Positions 8,266-18,255 are shown, counted from the stretch's first letter. The stretch is DNA of 64,000 nt from Pseudomonas entomophila (GCF_013523125.1 NZ_JAAMQJ010000014.1:39555-103554); one strand, 5' to 3'. Made by a program: numbers and translations. Notes: a model not told the origin generated them from the sequence alone.

Positions 8266-10458
8266 TCAGCGCAGTGTCAAACGCCAGGCCCGGTGGATCT
8301 TGCCATTGCGGGCGAAGTCCGGATCCAGGGTCTGTGCGCTGATCTCTTCGACGCCATAACGCTCTGCCAGGTTGGCATCCAGCTCGAAACGACGGAAGTT
8401 GTTGGAGAAATACAGCACGCCTTCGGGCGCCAATCGCGCCATGGCCAGGTCGAGCAGCTCGACATGGTCGCGCTGGATGTCGAATATCCCTTCCATGCGC
8501 TTGGAGTTGGAGAAGGTCGGCGGATCGATGAAGATCAGGTCGAAGGTATCCCGCGCGTTCTGCAACCAGGCCATCACGTCACCCTGCTCGAGCCGATGCT
8601 TGTCGGAGAAGCCATTGAGCGAGAGGTTGCGACGCGCCCAGTCCAGGTAGGTCTTGGACAGGTCGACGCTGGTGGTGCTGCGCGCCCCGCCCTTGGCCGC
8701 ATGGGCGGTGGCCGTCGCGGTGTAGCAGAACAGGTTGAGGAAGCGCTTGCCGGCGGCTTCGCGCTGGATCCGCATGCGCATGGGTCGGTGATCGAGGAAC
8801 AGCCCGGTGTCGAGGTAGTCGGTCAGGTTGACCAGCAGCTTGACGCCTCCTTCGGCCACCTCCAGGAACTGCCCTTGGGTGGCCTGGCGTTCGTACTGAC
8901 GCGTGCCGCTCTGGCGCTCGCGACGCTTGAGCATCACGCGTTCCTGAGCCACGCCCAGCGCCCGCGGAATCGCGGCCAGCACGTCCAGTAGACGCGCCTG
9001 GGCTTTCTCGGGATCGATGGAACGCGGCGCAGCGTACTCCTGCACGTGCACCCAGTCCTTGTACAGATCGACCGCCACGGCGTATTCCGGCATGTCGGCA
9101 TCGTACAGGCGGTAGCACTCGACCTGCTCGCGACGCGCCCACTTGCCCAGCTGCTTGAGGTTCTTCTGCAGGCGGTTGGCGAACATCTGCGCGCCCTCGC
9201 TCAGGCGAGCCGCTTCGACGGTGGCGGCCGGTACGTGCTGCCCAGGTTCGACCTCGGTGTCGGCCGTGCGGCGCTCACCGGTGACGAACTGGTCAAGCTG
9301 GACCTTGATCAGCAGCAGCTTGCACGGCAACGCGCCGTTCCAGAACGCGTACTGTTTGTGGCTGCGCAGCCCCATGCGCTTGCCCAGCTCGGGCGCGCCA
9401 GTGAACACCGCCGCTTCCCAGCCCATGCAGGCCTGACGCAGGCGCTCGCCCAGGTTCTGGTAGAGGTAAAGCAGGCTGGCCTCGTCGCCCAGGCGTTCGC
9501 CATACGGCGGGTTGCTGATGACCAGGCCCTTCTGGTTCTGGTCGGGCCGCGGCTCGAACGTGCCGACCTCGCCCTGGTAGATCTTGATCCAGTCGCTCAA
9601 CCCGGCGCGCTCGACGTTGTTGCGCCCCGGCTGAATCAGCCGTGGATCGGCTTCGTAGCCGCGAATCCACAGCGGCGGCTTGGCCAGGCCTGCGGCAGCA
9701 CGGGCGACGGCTTCGTCATGGACCTTGCGCCACAGCGCCGGCACATGGCCGAGCCAGGCGCTGAAGCCCCAGCGTTCGCGCTTGAGGTTGGGTGCAATGT
9801 CGGCGGCGATCATGGCGCCTTCGACCAGGAAGGTACCGACACCGCACATCGGGTCGGTCAGGGCGCCACCGGCGGCGGCGATGCGCGGCCAGCCCGCACG
9901 AATCAACACTGCTGCCGCCAGGTTCTCCTTGAGCGGCGCTGCACCCTGCTGCAGGCGGTAGCCACGCTGGTGCAGGCTGTGCCCGGACAGGTCCAGCGAC
10001 AGGATCGCCTCGCCACGGTCGAGCCGCAGGTGCACGCGCACGTCCGGGTTGAGCTTGTCGATCGACGGACGCAGCCCGTCGCGATTGCGCAGGCGGTCGA
10101 CGATGGCGTCCTTGACCTTCAACGCGCCGAAGTGGGTGTTGTCGATGCCTGAGCCATGGCCGCTGAATTCGACGGCCAGCGAGCCATCGGCCGCCAGGTG
10201 ATCCTGCCAGTCCACGCCTTGCACGCCGTGGTACAGGTCCTCGGCGTTGTTCATGGAGAAGCGCTCGAGCACCAGCAGCACACGGTTGGCCAGGCGCGAC
10301 CACAGGCAGAGCCGATAAGCCGTTTCCATGTCGGCCGAGCCACGGATGGCGGAGGTATGCTCGCGCACCTCCAACAGCCCCAATGTGCGCGCTTCTTCGG
10401 CGAGCAGGCCTTCCAGGCCCTTGGGGCAGGTGAGATAAAGTTCGTGACGGTCCGACAT
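8266..10458 (-). CDS. rlmL: bifunctional 23S rRNA methyltransferase RlmKL (m2G2445 and m7G2069)
   Basis: 730 residues from MSDRHELYL. The N-terminal half has a THUMP domain and an RlmL methyltransferase (PMCGVGTFLVEGAM; the NPPY catalytic motif in VISNPPYGERLG). The C-terminal half is RlmK (NLFCYTATATAHAAKGGA SAM site; FIDPPTF motif). The fused form is standard in gammaproteobacteria and methylates helix 74 of 23S rRNA in the cytoplasm. The frame extends upstream to 10620 but without homology; the chosen start matches the family. Confidence 0.97.
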   Translation of the reverse strand: MSDRHELYLTCPKGLEGLLAEEARTLGLLEVREHTSAIRGSADMETAYRLCLWSRLANRVLLVLERFSMNNAEDLYHGVQGVDWQDHLAADGSLAVEFSGHGSGIDNTHFGALKVKDAIVDRLRNRDGLRPSIDKLNPDVRVHLRLDRGEAILSLDLSGHSLHQRGYRLQQGAAPLKENLAAAVLIRAGWPRIAAAGGALTDPMCGVGTFLVEGAMIAADIAPNLKRERWGFSAWLGHVPALWRKVHDEAVARAAAGLAKPPLWIRGYEADPRLIQPGRNNVERAGLSDWIKIYQGEVGTFEPRPDQNQKGLVISNPPYGERLGDEASLLYLYQNLGERLRQACMGWEAAVFTGAPELGKRMGLRSHKQYAFWNGALPCKLLLIKVQLDQFVTGERRTADTEVEPGQHVPAATVEAARLSEGAQMFANRLQKNLKQLGKWARREQVECYRLYDADMPEYAVAVDLYKDWVHVQEYAAPRSIDPEKAQARLLDVLAAIPRALGVAQERVMLKRRERQSGTRQYERQATQGQFLEVAEGGVKLLVNLTDYLDTGLFLDHRPMRMRIQREAAGKRFLNLFCYTATATAHAAKGGARSTTSVDLSKTYLDWARRNLSLNGFSDKHRLEQGDVMAWLQNARDTFDLIFIDPPTFSNSKRMEGIFDIQRDHVELLDLAMARLAPEGVLYFSNNFRRFELDANLAERYGVEEISAQTLDPDFARNGKIHRAWRLTLR

Positions 10459-10992
10459 GAGTAGTCCAATGCCTATGCTGGCGGTTGCGCAGAGCCAGAC
10501 GCGCACGTCTGGCCCCTGTTTACCCGAAGGCGTTCGAACGACCCTCGGAACAAGCGGCTTGCCCTGCAAGCCCATGGCACCCAACGCACTGGCACAAGGC
10601 CATTTGAACGTCAGGCACACTTAAAAATTCGGTTCACGGTGTTTCCATCATGACCCTTCGTCGTGTTTCAGACGACCGATCCAGTGTGACACGGATCCAG
10701 GCCCTTCGGTGCATCGCATGGCGCAAAGCCCTGCTGCTGCTGGGTCTGCTTCGGATAAAGATGCGAAGCATTTCCCTGCTTATCCCTTCATATCATCAAA
10801 GATGACGTACTTATGACAAATCGATCATTCCCAGGACCATGAGCATTGGTTAGAACTGGGGCCAGTCGCCTCAGGACGAGACGACGCCCCTGGCTCGCGA
10901 CGCCGGCAGCGAGCGCATTACCGGCAGACCCAGTCTGCCCGGCCTCCAGGAGGCCGACGGGACCTACAGTCAACAAGTGAGGGAAGTACCCT
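10459..10992. other. long divergent intergenic region upstream of rmf
   Basis: 534 bp with no convincing gene. It must hold the rlmKL and rmf promoters. The 100 bp nearest rmf are dominated by three perfect hairpins (see separate entry). Confidence 0.5.
10893..10955 (+). promoter_or_regulatory. three consecutive hairpins in the rmf leader
   Basis: Stem 1 GCTCGC (10893-10898) with GCGAGC (10909-10914). Stem 2 GGCAGAC-CCA-GTCTGCC (10923-10939). Stem 3 GGCCTCC-A-GGAGGCC (10941-10955). All are perfect and end 37 nt before the rmf ATG. A structured leader could control rmf mRNA stability or translation; this is inference. Confidence 0.45.
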
Positions 10993-11208
10993 ATGAGAAG
11001 ACTTAAGCGTGATCCGTTGGAAAGAGCATATTCACGTGGCTACCAGTACGGGGTCACCGGCAAATCCCGCGAACTTTGCCCGTTCAGTCTGGCTCCAGTG
11101 CGTCAGGCCTGGATCAACGGCTGGCGCGAAGGACGCGGCGACAACTGGGACGGTTTGACCGGCACCGCAGGTATCCATCGACTCAACGAGAATCATGCCG
11201 TTGGCTGA
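10993..11208 (+). CDS. rmf: ribosome modulation factor
   Basis: 71 residues, basic, with the Rmf signatures RDPLERAYSRGYQYGVTGKS and AWINGWREGRGDN. Rmf binds 70S ribosomes in slow growth and drives 100S dimers (hibernation). Preceded by a GAGGGAAG ribosome site and a hairpin-rich leader, followed by a strong terminator. It is normally induced in stationary phase. Confidence 0.96.
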   Translation: MRRLKRDPLERAYSRGYQYGVTGKSRELCPFSLAPVRQAWINGWREGRGDNWDGLTGTAGIHRLNENHAVG

Positions 11209-11267
11209 ATGAGGTTATGACTCCACCCACATGACGCGCCCAGTGGCGCGATGGGCTGATGCCCGAG

Positions 11268-11291
11268 GGGCCCCTTGCAGGGGCCCTTTTT
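11268..11291 (+). terminator. intrinsic terminator of rmf
   Basis: GGGCCCC-TTGCA-GGGGCCC followed by TTTTT, lying between rmf and the convergent pyrD. Confidence 0.92.
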
Positions 11292-11303
11292 CATGGGCGA
11301 CGA

Positions 11304-12326
11304 TCAGCGACGCAGCGCAGCGATCGCGTCCACCGACTCGCGAATCAGCGACGGGCCTTTGTAGATGAAACCTGAATAGATCTGCACCAGGCTGGCACCG
11401 GCCGCGATCTTTTCCGCGGCGTGCCGCCCTTCGGTGATGCCGCCAGCCGCGATGATCGGCATCTTGCCTGCCAGTTCACCCGCCAGCACCTTGACCGTGT
11501 GCGTACTCTTGTACAGCACCGGCGCGCCGGACAGCCCTCCTGCTTCGCCTGCGAACGGCAAGCCTTCGACGCCTTCACGGCCCAGGGTGGTGTTGGTGGC
11601 GATGACCGCATCCATGCCCGTTTCAAGCAATGTCGCAGCGACCAGCGCGGTCTCTTCGTCGGTCATGTCCGGGGCAATCTTGATGGCCAGCGGCACACGG
11701 CGGCCATGCGTCTGCGCCAGTTGCTCGCGGCGTGTCGCCAAGGCCTCGAGCAGTTGTTTGAGCGAGTCGCCGAACTGCAAGGTGCGAAGGCCCGGTGTGT
11801 TGGGCGAGCTGACGTTGACGGTGATGTAGCTGGCGTCGGCGTAGACCTTGCTCAGACCGATCAGGTAATCGTCGACCGCACGCTCGACCGGTGTGTCGGC
11901 GTTCTTGCCGATGTTGATGCCCAGGACGCCGCTGAACTGCGCCGCGCGCACGCGGGCCAGCAGGTGATCGACGCCCAGGTTGTTGAAGCCCATGCGGTTG
12001 ATGATCGCCGTGGCCTCGGGCAGACGGAACAGACGCGGCTTGGAGTTGCCCGGCTGTGGCCGTGGCGTGACGGTGCCGATTTCGACGAAGCCGAAGCCCA
12101 GCTGGCCGAACCCGTCGATGGCTGCGCCGTTCTTGTCCAGCCCTGCCGCCAACCCGACCGGGTTGGGGAAGTCCAGGCCCATCACCGTAACCGGCAAGGC
12201 CGAAGGCTGCTTGCACAGCTTGCCATTGAGCCCCAGGCGGCCACCGGCCCCGATGAGGTCCAGAGACAGGTCGTGGGAGGTTTCCGGGGAAAGCTTGAAC
12301 AGCAGCTGGCGGGCCAGGTTATACAT
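11304..12326 (-). CDS. pyrD: dihydroorotate dehydrogenase (quinone), class 2
   Basis: 340 residues from [10 protein letters not shown]. The N-terminal membrane-binding helix of class 2 enzymes is present, then the FMN barrel with [11 protein letters not shown], the catalytic-serine segment [18 protein letters not shown] and [10 protein letters not shown]. It oxidises dihydroorotate to orotate using quinone at the inner membrane, step 4 of pyrimidine synthesis. Monocistronic, convergent with rmf. The upstream in-frame extension to 12482 has no homology. Confidence 0.97.
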   Translation of the reverse strand: MYNLARQLLFKLSPETSHDLSLDLIGAGGRLGLNGKLCKQPSALPVTVMGLDFPNPVGLAAGLDKNGAAIDGFGQLGFGFVEIGTVTPRPQPGNSKPRLFRLPEATAIINRMGFNNLGVDHLLARVRAAQFSGVLGINIGKNADTPVERAVDDYLIGLSKVYADASYITVNVSSPNTPGLRTLQFGDSLKQLLEALATRREQLAQTHGRRVPLAIKIAPDMTDEETALVAATLLETGMDAVIATNTTLGREGVEGLPFAGEAGGLSGAPVLYKSTHTVKVLAGELAGKMPIIAAGGITEGRHAAEKIAAGASLVQIYSGFIYKGPSLIRESVDAIAALRR

Positions 12327-12544
12327 GGGCAGGCAAGACTCGACGTGAGTGAGAGGGCGATTATAGCCAGCCCCTGGCGTGGGCGACAGGGTATCTGCGC
12401 GCGTGACGGTCATCTTCGGTGCCCACGGGGCGTGAACACGGCTGAACGGACACAGGCTTTCCGCCGAGACGCCCGCACTCAACGAGGCGGGAGTGGTTGT
12501 ACCACCGAAAGCGAGACGCGGCCTTGCACCGGCGTCAGAAACGG

Positions 12545-12570
12545 AAAAACCCGGCCGGAGCCGGGTTTTT
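12545..12570 (-). terminator. bidirectional intrinsic terminator downstream of oprF
   Basis: AAAAA-CCCGGC-CGGA-GCCGGG-TTTTT: a perfect stem with A and T tracts on both sides, 19 bp after the oprF stop. Confidence 0.93.
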
Positions 12571-12588
12571 CGTCAAGCATCAGACCAA

Positions 12589-13632
12589 TTACTTGGCTTG
12601 AGCTTCGACCTGAGCTTCAACGCGACGGTTGACAGCACGGCCTTCTTCGGTAGCGTTGTCAGCAACCGGACGGCTTTCGCCGTAGCCAACCGAATCAACA
12701 CGGCTGGACTCTACGCCGTACTGCTGGGTCAGCACTTGCTTGACAGCGTTGGCACGACGCTCGGACAGCTTCTGGTTGTAAGCGTCTGGACCGACGGAGT
12801 CAGTGTGACCTTCCACGGTGGTGGTGGTCTGTGGGTACTGCTTCATGAAGTCAGCCAGGTTCTTGATGTCGCCGTAGCTGTTTGGCTTCACGACCGACTT
12901 GTCGAAGTCGAACTTGACGTCCAGCTCAACACGAACGACTTCGGCAACGGCTGGGCAGCCATCGGCATCAACGGTGACGTTGGCCGGGGTGTCCGGGCAC
13001 TTGTCGACGTTGTCGCACACGCCGTCGTTGTCGCTGTCGGTGCAGACGTCAGCGACTGGCGCTGGCGCAACAGGAGCCGATTCAGCGGTTTTCGGGCTGC
13101 CACCGAAGTTCAGGCCGACGCCGACGCTTGGTGCCCACTCGGTGTCACCCTGGTCGATGTTGTACTGAGCTTCAACGCCTGCACGGGCGTAGAACATGTC
13201 GGTGATGTACCACTTGGCACCTGCACCCAGGTTGGCGAAGGTGGAGTGGTCACGACCGCCACGGCCGGTCTGACCCAGGCTCTGGTGCGAGAAACCAGCC
13301 GACACGTACGGACGGATGGCGTCGTACGGGTTGTTGAAGTGGTAAACGGCGTCCAGGGCAGTGTTGGAGCCCTTGATGTTCTTGCCGTCGTCGCCACGAG
13401 CGTTGTGGACTTCGTCGTAACCCAGACGCAGTTCAACGTCGTCGGTCAGGAAGTAGCCGACCGAACCACCGAACAGGTTGCCGTCGTTTTTGAAGTCGCG
13501 CTGGCTGTCGAAGAATTCTTTCTTGTAGAAGATTTCAGTTTCGACGGCGCCTTGGCCTTGTGCCATAGCGCCAATCGAAGTGGCGGCTACGAGCGAACCA
13601 ATGGCCAAGCCCAAGGTGTTTTTCAGTTTCAT
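12589..13632 (-). CDS. oprF: major outer membrane porin OprF
   Basis: 347 residues. Signal peptide cut after GAMA. Residues about 25-190 form the N-terminal 8-stranded barrel. Then comes a Pro/Ala linker, a four-cysteine TSP3-like segment (DVCTDSDNDGVCDNVDKCPD), and a C-terminal OmpA domain that binds peptidoglycan (EGHTDSVGPDAYNQKLSERR). It is a non-specific porin and structural link between outer membrane and wall. It follows sigX, as in other Pseudomonas, where SigX contributes to oprF transcription. Confidence 0.98.
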   Translation of the reverse strand: MKLKNTLGLAIGSLVAATSIGAMAQGQGAVETEIFYKKEFFDSQRDFKNDGNLFGGSVGYFLTDDVELRLGYDEVHNARGDDGKNIKGSNTALDAVYHFNNPYDAIRPYVSAGFSHQSLGQTGRGGRDHSTFANLGAGAKWYITDMFYARAGVEAQYNIDQGDTEWAPSVGVGLNFGGSPKTAESAPVAPAPVADVCTDSDNDGVCDNVDKCPDTPANVTVDADGCPAVAEVVRVELDVKFDFDKSVVKPNSYGDIKNLADFMKQYPQTTTTVEGHTDSVGPDAYNQKLSERRANAVKQVLTQQYGVESSRVDSVGYGESRPVADNATEEGRAVNRRVEAQVEAQAK

Positions 13633-13741
13633 CCGTTAAATCCCCATCTGGTGATAGTTAAGCCGCCTACCCTGCAGCAGTAGAACGGCTTGGTGGCCAG
13701 TCTAGCAGACTCGCCGGTGCGTTAGAGAACCCTGCACGCGA

Positions 13742-14335
13742 CTAAGTTTCAGCCCCACCCGCAAATTTTTCCCTTAATTTGTCGAGTGCGCGCTTGTACC
13801 GCATCTTCGTCGCGCTCAAGCCCATGTGCATGATATCTGCGATTTCCTGGAATTCCAGTTCTGCAACGAAGCGCAGCACCAGAATTTCCCTGTCGATCGG
13901 GTTGACGTGGACCAACCAGCGGTCCAGCCCGCCCTTTTCCTCGGCCTTCGGCGCCTTGTCCTCGGAGGCCTCTTCGAGAGGGTCCAAGCTCAAGGCATCC
14001 ATCAGCCGGCGCTTGCGGCGCTCCTTTCGGTACTGGGTGATGCACTCGTTGTAGGTGATGCTGTAGAGCCAGGTCTTGAACTTCGATTTCCCCTCGAAAT
14101 TCTTCAGGCCGTACAGCACTTTCAGCATCACTTCCTGACAGACATCGTCGGCGTCCCGGTCGTTCCCGAGATAACGCGCGCAGACGTTGAACAGGGTGCG
14201 CTGGTAACGCCGCATGAGTTCTTCATAGGCGCGGGTCACGTGAAACAGCTCCTCATGCGAACGCGCCACCAGCTCCTCGTCGGAGAGTGCGTGGGGGTCA
14301 TAGCGCATGGGCAGCGGATGAGCTTTATTCAACAC
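13742..14335 (-). CDS. sigX: ECF RNA polymerase sigma factor SigX
   Basis: 197 residues. Sigma-2 region (RTLFNVCARYLGNDRDADDV, KFKTWLYSITYNE) and sigma-4 region (LRFVAELEFQEIADIMHMGL). No anti-sigma gene is adjacent; the neighbour is the MscS-like cmpX, the conserved Pseudomonas order linked to membrane stress and fluidity sensing. A second ATG (MRYDPHAL) nine codons in is an alternative start. Known SigX targets include oprF, fatty-acid and envelope genes. Confidence 0.95.
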   Translation of the reverse strand: MLNKAHPLPMRYDPHALSDEELVARSHEELFHVTRAYEELMRRYQRTLFNVCARYLGNDRDADDVCQEVMLKVLYGLKNFEGKSKFKTWLYSITYNECITQYRKERRKRRLMDALSLDPLEEASEDKAPKAEEKGGLDRWLVHVNPIDREILVLRFVAELEFQEIADIMHMGLSATKMRYKRALDKLREKFAGGAET

Positions 14336-14420
14336 GAATCTGGCCGACAGTCAGGACAATGTCGCCGCGCGGCCCAGGGGCCCGTTTTCGCGGCGGCATA
14401 CAGTAACAGCTTTTCGACGG

Positions 14421-15245
14421 TCAGCGGCGACTGACGTGTCGCTCGAGCAGCTCGCGGTTGGACACCGAGACCAGCTCCCCCTCGTCGGTCAGCAGCGTGG
14501 TCTTGACCGTGCCGATCTCCTCGATCTGCCCTTCGACCTCGCCAATCCGCACCTCTTGCCCGACCTGGAACAGTTCGCGCACGTAGATCCCGGCCATGAT
14601 CTGACCGGCGATCTCACGGCTGCCCAGGCCCATGGCCAGGGCAACGGCCAGACCAACGGTAATCAAACCGATGACGATGACATGGTTGAGCAGGTCGGTC
14701 TTGACCTCCAGCTGGCTGATCGCCACCGAAATGCTGATCAGGATCACCAGCCCCTGGGCGATGCGTCCGACGCCGGCGGCGTACTCCAGCCCGATGCCTT
14801 CGGCTGCGCCACGCGTCAGGCCGTTGACCAGTTGTGCCAACAGGACACCGGCCAGCAGCACGATGGCGGCGCCGAAGACCTTCGGCAGGTACAGCGCCAG
14901 CATGTCCAGGGTCGAGGAAACGCGCTCCAGGCCCAGCGACTCGGCGGCCGAGACCAGGAAGATGAGCAGCACGAACCAGTAGACGATCTTGCCGATCAGG
15001 GTCGAGATCGGCACCTGGATGCCGACCCGGCCGAGCATCTTGGTCAAGCCGGTACCACTCATCAGGCGATCCAGGCCGAGCTTGGCCAGCAGCTTGGACA
15101 ACAGGGTGTCGAGCAGCTTGGCGACGACGAAGCCCAGCAGCACCACGACCAGCGCACCGAACAGGTTGGGGATGAAGTTAGCCACCTTGGTCCAAAGAGC
15201 GGTCATGGCAGTGACCAGGCTCTGGGTCCACAGATCGAGTTCCAT
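14421..15245 (-). CDS. cmpX: CmpX, small mechanosensitive-channel-like membrane protein
   Basis: 274 residues. Several membrane helices (LFGALVVVLLGFVVAKLL; IVYWFVLLIFLVSAA; VFGAAIVLLAGVLLAQLV) precede an MscS-type beta domain (MGLGSREIAGQIMAGIYVRE, EVRIGEVEGQIEEIG). Sits between crfX and sigX. In Pseudomonas its loss affects SigX activity, so it is thought to report membrane state; that is known of the family, not seen here. Confidence 0.93.
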   Translation of the reverse strand: MELDLWTQSLVTAMTALWTKVANFIPNLFGALVVVLLGFVVAKLLDTLLSKLLAKLGLDRLMSGTGLTKMLGRVGIQVPISTLIGKIVYWFVLLIFLVSAAESLGLERVSSTLDMLALYLPKVFGAAIVLLAGVLLAQLVNGLTRGAAEGIGLEYAAGVGRIAQGLVILISISVAISQLEVKTDLLNHVIVIGLITVGLAVALAMGLGSREIAGQIMAGIYVRELFQVGQEVRIGEVEGQIEEIGTVKTTLLTDEGELVSVSNRELLERHVSRR

Positions 15246-15247
15246 AT

Positions 15248-15496
15248 TCAGTCGGCCTTATCAGCGTTGCCAGCGGCAGGAGTGCGACGCACCGGCGCGA
15301 CATGCGCCGAGCCATTGTTGATGGCGATCATCAGGCCCTGGACGCAACGGCCCAGCAGCGAGAACAGATCGCCCGCACCGACCTGACGGTTGGCGGTTTT
15401 GAGAACACGACCCAGGCAGGCGGCGTCGTCTCGGTCCTTGCCGGACGGCGACGCCTTGAGCAGGTCGCGCAGGGATTCTTCAAACGGATCGTGCAT
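15248..15496 (-). CDS. crfX: CrfX, small conserved Pseudomonas protein
   Basis: 82 residues from MHDPFEESL; a GAGGT ribosome site sits 5 nt upstream, so this ATG is preferred over a TTG at 15511. It ends 2 bp before cmpX starts, so the two are co-transcribed and probably translationally coupled. Conserved position in crfX-cmpX-sigX-oprF. No domain of known function; the centre (GDLFSLLGRCVQGLMIAI) is hydrophobic. Confidence 0.85.
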   Translation of the reverse strand: MHDPFEESLRDLLKASPSGKDRDDAACLGRVLKTANRQVGAGDLFSLLGRCVQGLMIAINNGSAHVAPVRRTPAAGNADKAD

Positions 15497-15622
15497 GGGC
15501 ACCTCGCGCAATGTGAGTCAAAGACGAGGCTGCCGGGGCATCGGTCACACCCGCCAGGTGGCTAAATGTGTCGAACGATGCCGTCGCGCCTCCTCCATAC
15601 GCTGCCGCGCAGGACCCGTCGG

Positions 15623-16624
15623 TCATGGTTCGGTCCAGCGCAGCTTGCGGAACAGCCACCATTGACCGACGGCCAAGGCGAGCACCAGCAGGCTGGCATA
15701 GAGGAACCCGTGCGGGTTGTCGGCCCCCGGGATGCCGCCAACGTTGATCCCCAGCAGGCCGGTGAGAAAACTCATCGGCAGGAAGATACAGGTGATGATG
15801 CCGAAGCGGTACATGGTCATGTTCATGCGCTCGCTGCGCCGACGGTCCTCGCTCTCCAGCAGCAGCGCCGCCCGCTCCCGGGTCAGCTCGAGCTCCTCGA
15901 GGTGGCGGATCAGGCTGTTGCTCAGCTCGTTCCAGTAGTCCAGGTCGCTGTCGGCGAACCAGCTCCACTTGTGCCGGGCCAGCTGCGCATAGATGTCACG
16001 CTGCGGCGCCAGGAAACGCCGCAGCGCAGCCGCCCGACGGCGGATCTGTTGCAGGCTGCCATGAGCCGGCGTGTAGCGCTCGTCGGCGTCGACCCGCTCT
16101 TCTTCGTCATCGACCCGCTCGCTGAGATCGGCGATCAGCGCCTGGACCTTGTCGGTCAACAGCTCGCCCATCACCAGCAGCAGCTCGGCGGCACTCTTGG
16201 GCCCACGCCCCTCGGCCAGTTGCTGCAGTAATTCGTCGCTGGCGCGCAAAGGGCGCAGGCGCAGCGAAATGACGCGGCGTGCATCGGCGAAGATGCGCAC
16301 CGACACCATGTCTTCCGGCTCGGCCCCTGGGTTCAGGTTGACCCCGCGCAGGAACAGCAGCAGCTGTTCCTGCGCCTGCGGCAACAGACGCGGACGGGTG
16401 TTCTCCTCCAGCAGCAGCTCGGTGGCGAACTCGCTCACGCCACTGTCGCGCAGCAGCCATTCGCGGGTCTGCGGGTGACCGCGGTCCCAGTGCAGCCAGA
16501 GGCTTTCTTCCGGCTGCAGGTGCAGCCCGTGCAGTTCAGTGCGGGCGATCGGACGCGCGCCGCCCTGGCCATCGAGCACCAGGGCATGCACCAGGCCCCA
16601 CTGGGCGTTTTCTTCCTCGAACAT
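15623..16624 (-). CDS. zntB: CorA-family zinc transporter ZntB
   Basis: 333 residues. Large N-terminal cytoplasmic funnel domain, long helices, then two C-terminal membrane helices (FGIITCIFLPMSFLTGLLGI; GFLYASLLVLALAVGQWWLF). The pore motif is GINVGGIPG, the ZntB form of the CorA GMN motif. It moves divalent metals, Zn2+ by family, across the inner membrane. It follows rraA with a 27-bp gap, so the two are probably one transcript. Confidence 0.92.
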   Translation of the reverse strand: MFEEENAQWGLVHALVLDGQGGARPIARTELHGLHLQPEESLWLHWDRGHPQTREWLLRDSGVSEFATELLLEENTRPRLLPQAQEQLLLFLRGVNLNPGAEPEDMVSVRIFADARRVISLRLRPLRASDELLQQLAEGRGPKSAAELLLVMGELLTDKVQALIADLSERVDDEEERVDADERYTPAHGSLQQIRRRAAALRRFLAPQRDIYAQLARHKWSWFADSDLDYWNELSNSLIRHLEELELTRERAALLLESEDRRRSERMNMTMYRFGIITCIFLPMSFLTGLLGINVGGIPGADNPHGFLYASLLVLALAVGQWWLFRKLRWTEP

Positions 16625-16651
16625 TGCTGCTCCAACGACGCCCGCGGCACG

Positions 16652-17143
16652 TCACTCCGGCATGCGCAACGGGCTGGGGGATACGATCACGCCGTTGTTG
16701 TCGGCGTACAGATAGTGGCCGGGGTGAAACGTCACGCCCGCGAACGTGACGGGTACATCGATGTCACCCAGGCCCCGCTTTTCGGTCGCCAGCGGATGGC
16801 TGGCCAGCGCCTGCACCCCGACGTCGGTCTGTGCCAGCGCATCCACGTCACGCACGCAACCGTAGATCAGCAGGCCTGCCCAGCCATTCCTGGCGGCCTT
16901 GGCAGCGAGCATGTCGCCCAGCAACGCACGGCGCAGCGAACCGCCGCCATCGACGACCAGCACCCTGCCCTCGCCGGGCTGCTCGACCTGCTCACGGACC
17001 TTGGAGTTGTCCTCGAAACACTTGAGGGTGACGATCGGCCCGCCGAAGGAGTCGCGCCTCCCGAAGTTGCTGAACATGGGTTCCAGCACCTGGATCAGGT
17101 CCGGGTAGGCATCGCACAGGTCGGGCGTCAGGTAATGCTGCAT
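16652..17143 (-). CDS. rraA: RraA-like protein, regulator of ribonuclease E activity
   Basis: 163 residues, full length. Family motifs: [46 protein letters not shown], and a glycine-rich C-terminus with [12 protein letters not shown]. RraA binds RNase E and slows mRNA decay; some homologues are HMG/CHA aldolases, and the D/R motif here could also support that. Sits upstream of zntB. Confidence 0.93.
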   Translation of the reverse strand: MQHYLTPDLCDAYPDLIQVLEPMFSNFGRRDSFGGPIVTLKCFEDNSKVREQVEQPGEGRVLVVDGGGSLRRALLGDMLAAKAARNGWAGLLIYGCVRDVDALAQTDVGVQALASHPLATEKRGLGDIDVPVTFAGVTFHPGHYLYADNNGVIVSPSPLRMPE

Positions 17144-17248
17144 GGCACACTCCTTTCAATCGCGGGGCTGTCGAGGGAACGCTCCGACACTCGTCGGCGC
17201 GGGCCTGAGCGATCATCCGTCAGGCTCGCCACCGGGTCAAATCGATGT

Positions 17249-18241
17249 TCAGCCCGCCACCGCCTCGCCCAGCGGCGCCACAGGCTCGGGCAAGAGTGTG
17301 TCCGGGCGCTCGAGCCACTGACGCACCAGCGGCCAGACCTGCACCTGGGCCTCCTTACTCACCAGCATCTCGACATGCCCCAAGGCCGCGAAGCCAGGCT
17401 CCTGCCCCAGGCACAGGAAGCGCTTGCGCGTGCTGCCCAGCTGGTCGAACAAGGCCTGGCAGGCCCAGGCCGGGTCCTGGGTATCGGTGCGACTGGTCAC
17501 CGCCAGCACCGGCACCTCGACCTGCGCCAGGCCTGCCCACCAGTCGTGCTTGCCCTCGCCGAAGCGGCCGAACAGCCCATGCCAGCGCATCACCTCGATG
17601 GCCAGCCCTACCGGCTCGTCTTCAGGTCCGCGCTTCAGACGCGGCCCCGACACCTGCCCATAGCGCTTGAGTACGCGACGGGCGAACCACTCCACCAGCG
17701 GCACCTTCAACGCCCAGGAAAAATGGCTGACCTGGGTGCCAAACAGCGCGGCGCTGGCCACTTGGCTGGCGGACAGGTGTCCACCGCCCAGGGCGGCTGC
17801 CAGGGTGATGCCACCCAGGGAGTGGGCCACCCAGTGCGGCACTTGCCCGGACTGCTCCTGGACGAAGGCGGCGATCGCCGGCAGGTCTTCACGGGCGTAG
17901 TCCGCCACGCGGTTATCGCGCCACTGACGGTTGCGCGGCGACAAACCATGGCCGCGCATCTCGGGGATCCAGACATCGAACCCGGCGCGAACCAGGAACG
18001 CGCCCAGGCCGACACCCTTGGGCGAGAACCAGAAGCGTCGGTTGGAGAAGCTGCCGTGCAGCAGGATCACCGGCACGCCGCTCGCCTGTGCTTCACTGGC
18101 CAGGCCCAGGCGGGTTACGGCCAGCTCGACCGACGGGTCCGACCCGGTGCCGGCCTTGATGCGGTAGATGTCTTCGCTGAGGTCGCCGCGTCGCTCGGCA
18201 CTGAGCAACGCCACGGGAAACAGGGTACTGCTGCTTTGCAT
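17249..18241 (-). CDS. alpha/beta-fold hydrolase
   Basis: 330 residues from MQSSSTLFPV. Oxyanion segment ILLHGSFSNRRFW, nucleophile elbow HSLGG (GWVAHSLGGI type), acid in the SRTDTQDPA region and a late histidine in ALGHVEML. Cytoplasmic (no signal). Substrate not predictable. It lies between rraA and ppsA on the same strand, but a strong terminator separates it from ppsA, so it likely has its own promoter. Confidence 0.85.
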   Translation of the reverse strand: MQSSSTLFPVALLSAERRGDLSEDIYRIKAGTGSDPSVELAVTRLGLASEAQASGVPVILLHGSFSNRRFWFSPKGVGLGAFLVRAGFDVWIPEMRGHGLSPRNRQWRDNRVADYAREDLPAIAAFVQEQSGQVPHWVAHSLGGITLAAALGGGHLSASQVASAALFGTQVSHFSWALKVPLVEWFARRVLKRYGQVSGPRLKRGPEDEPVGLAIEVMRWHGLFGRFGEGKHDWWAGLAQVEVPVLAVTSRTDTQDPAWACQALFDQLGSTRKRFLCLGQEPGFAALGHVEMLVSKEAQVQVWPLVRQWLERPDTLLPEPVAPLGEAVAG

Positions 18242-18255
18242 AGGGTACTTGTACG

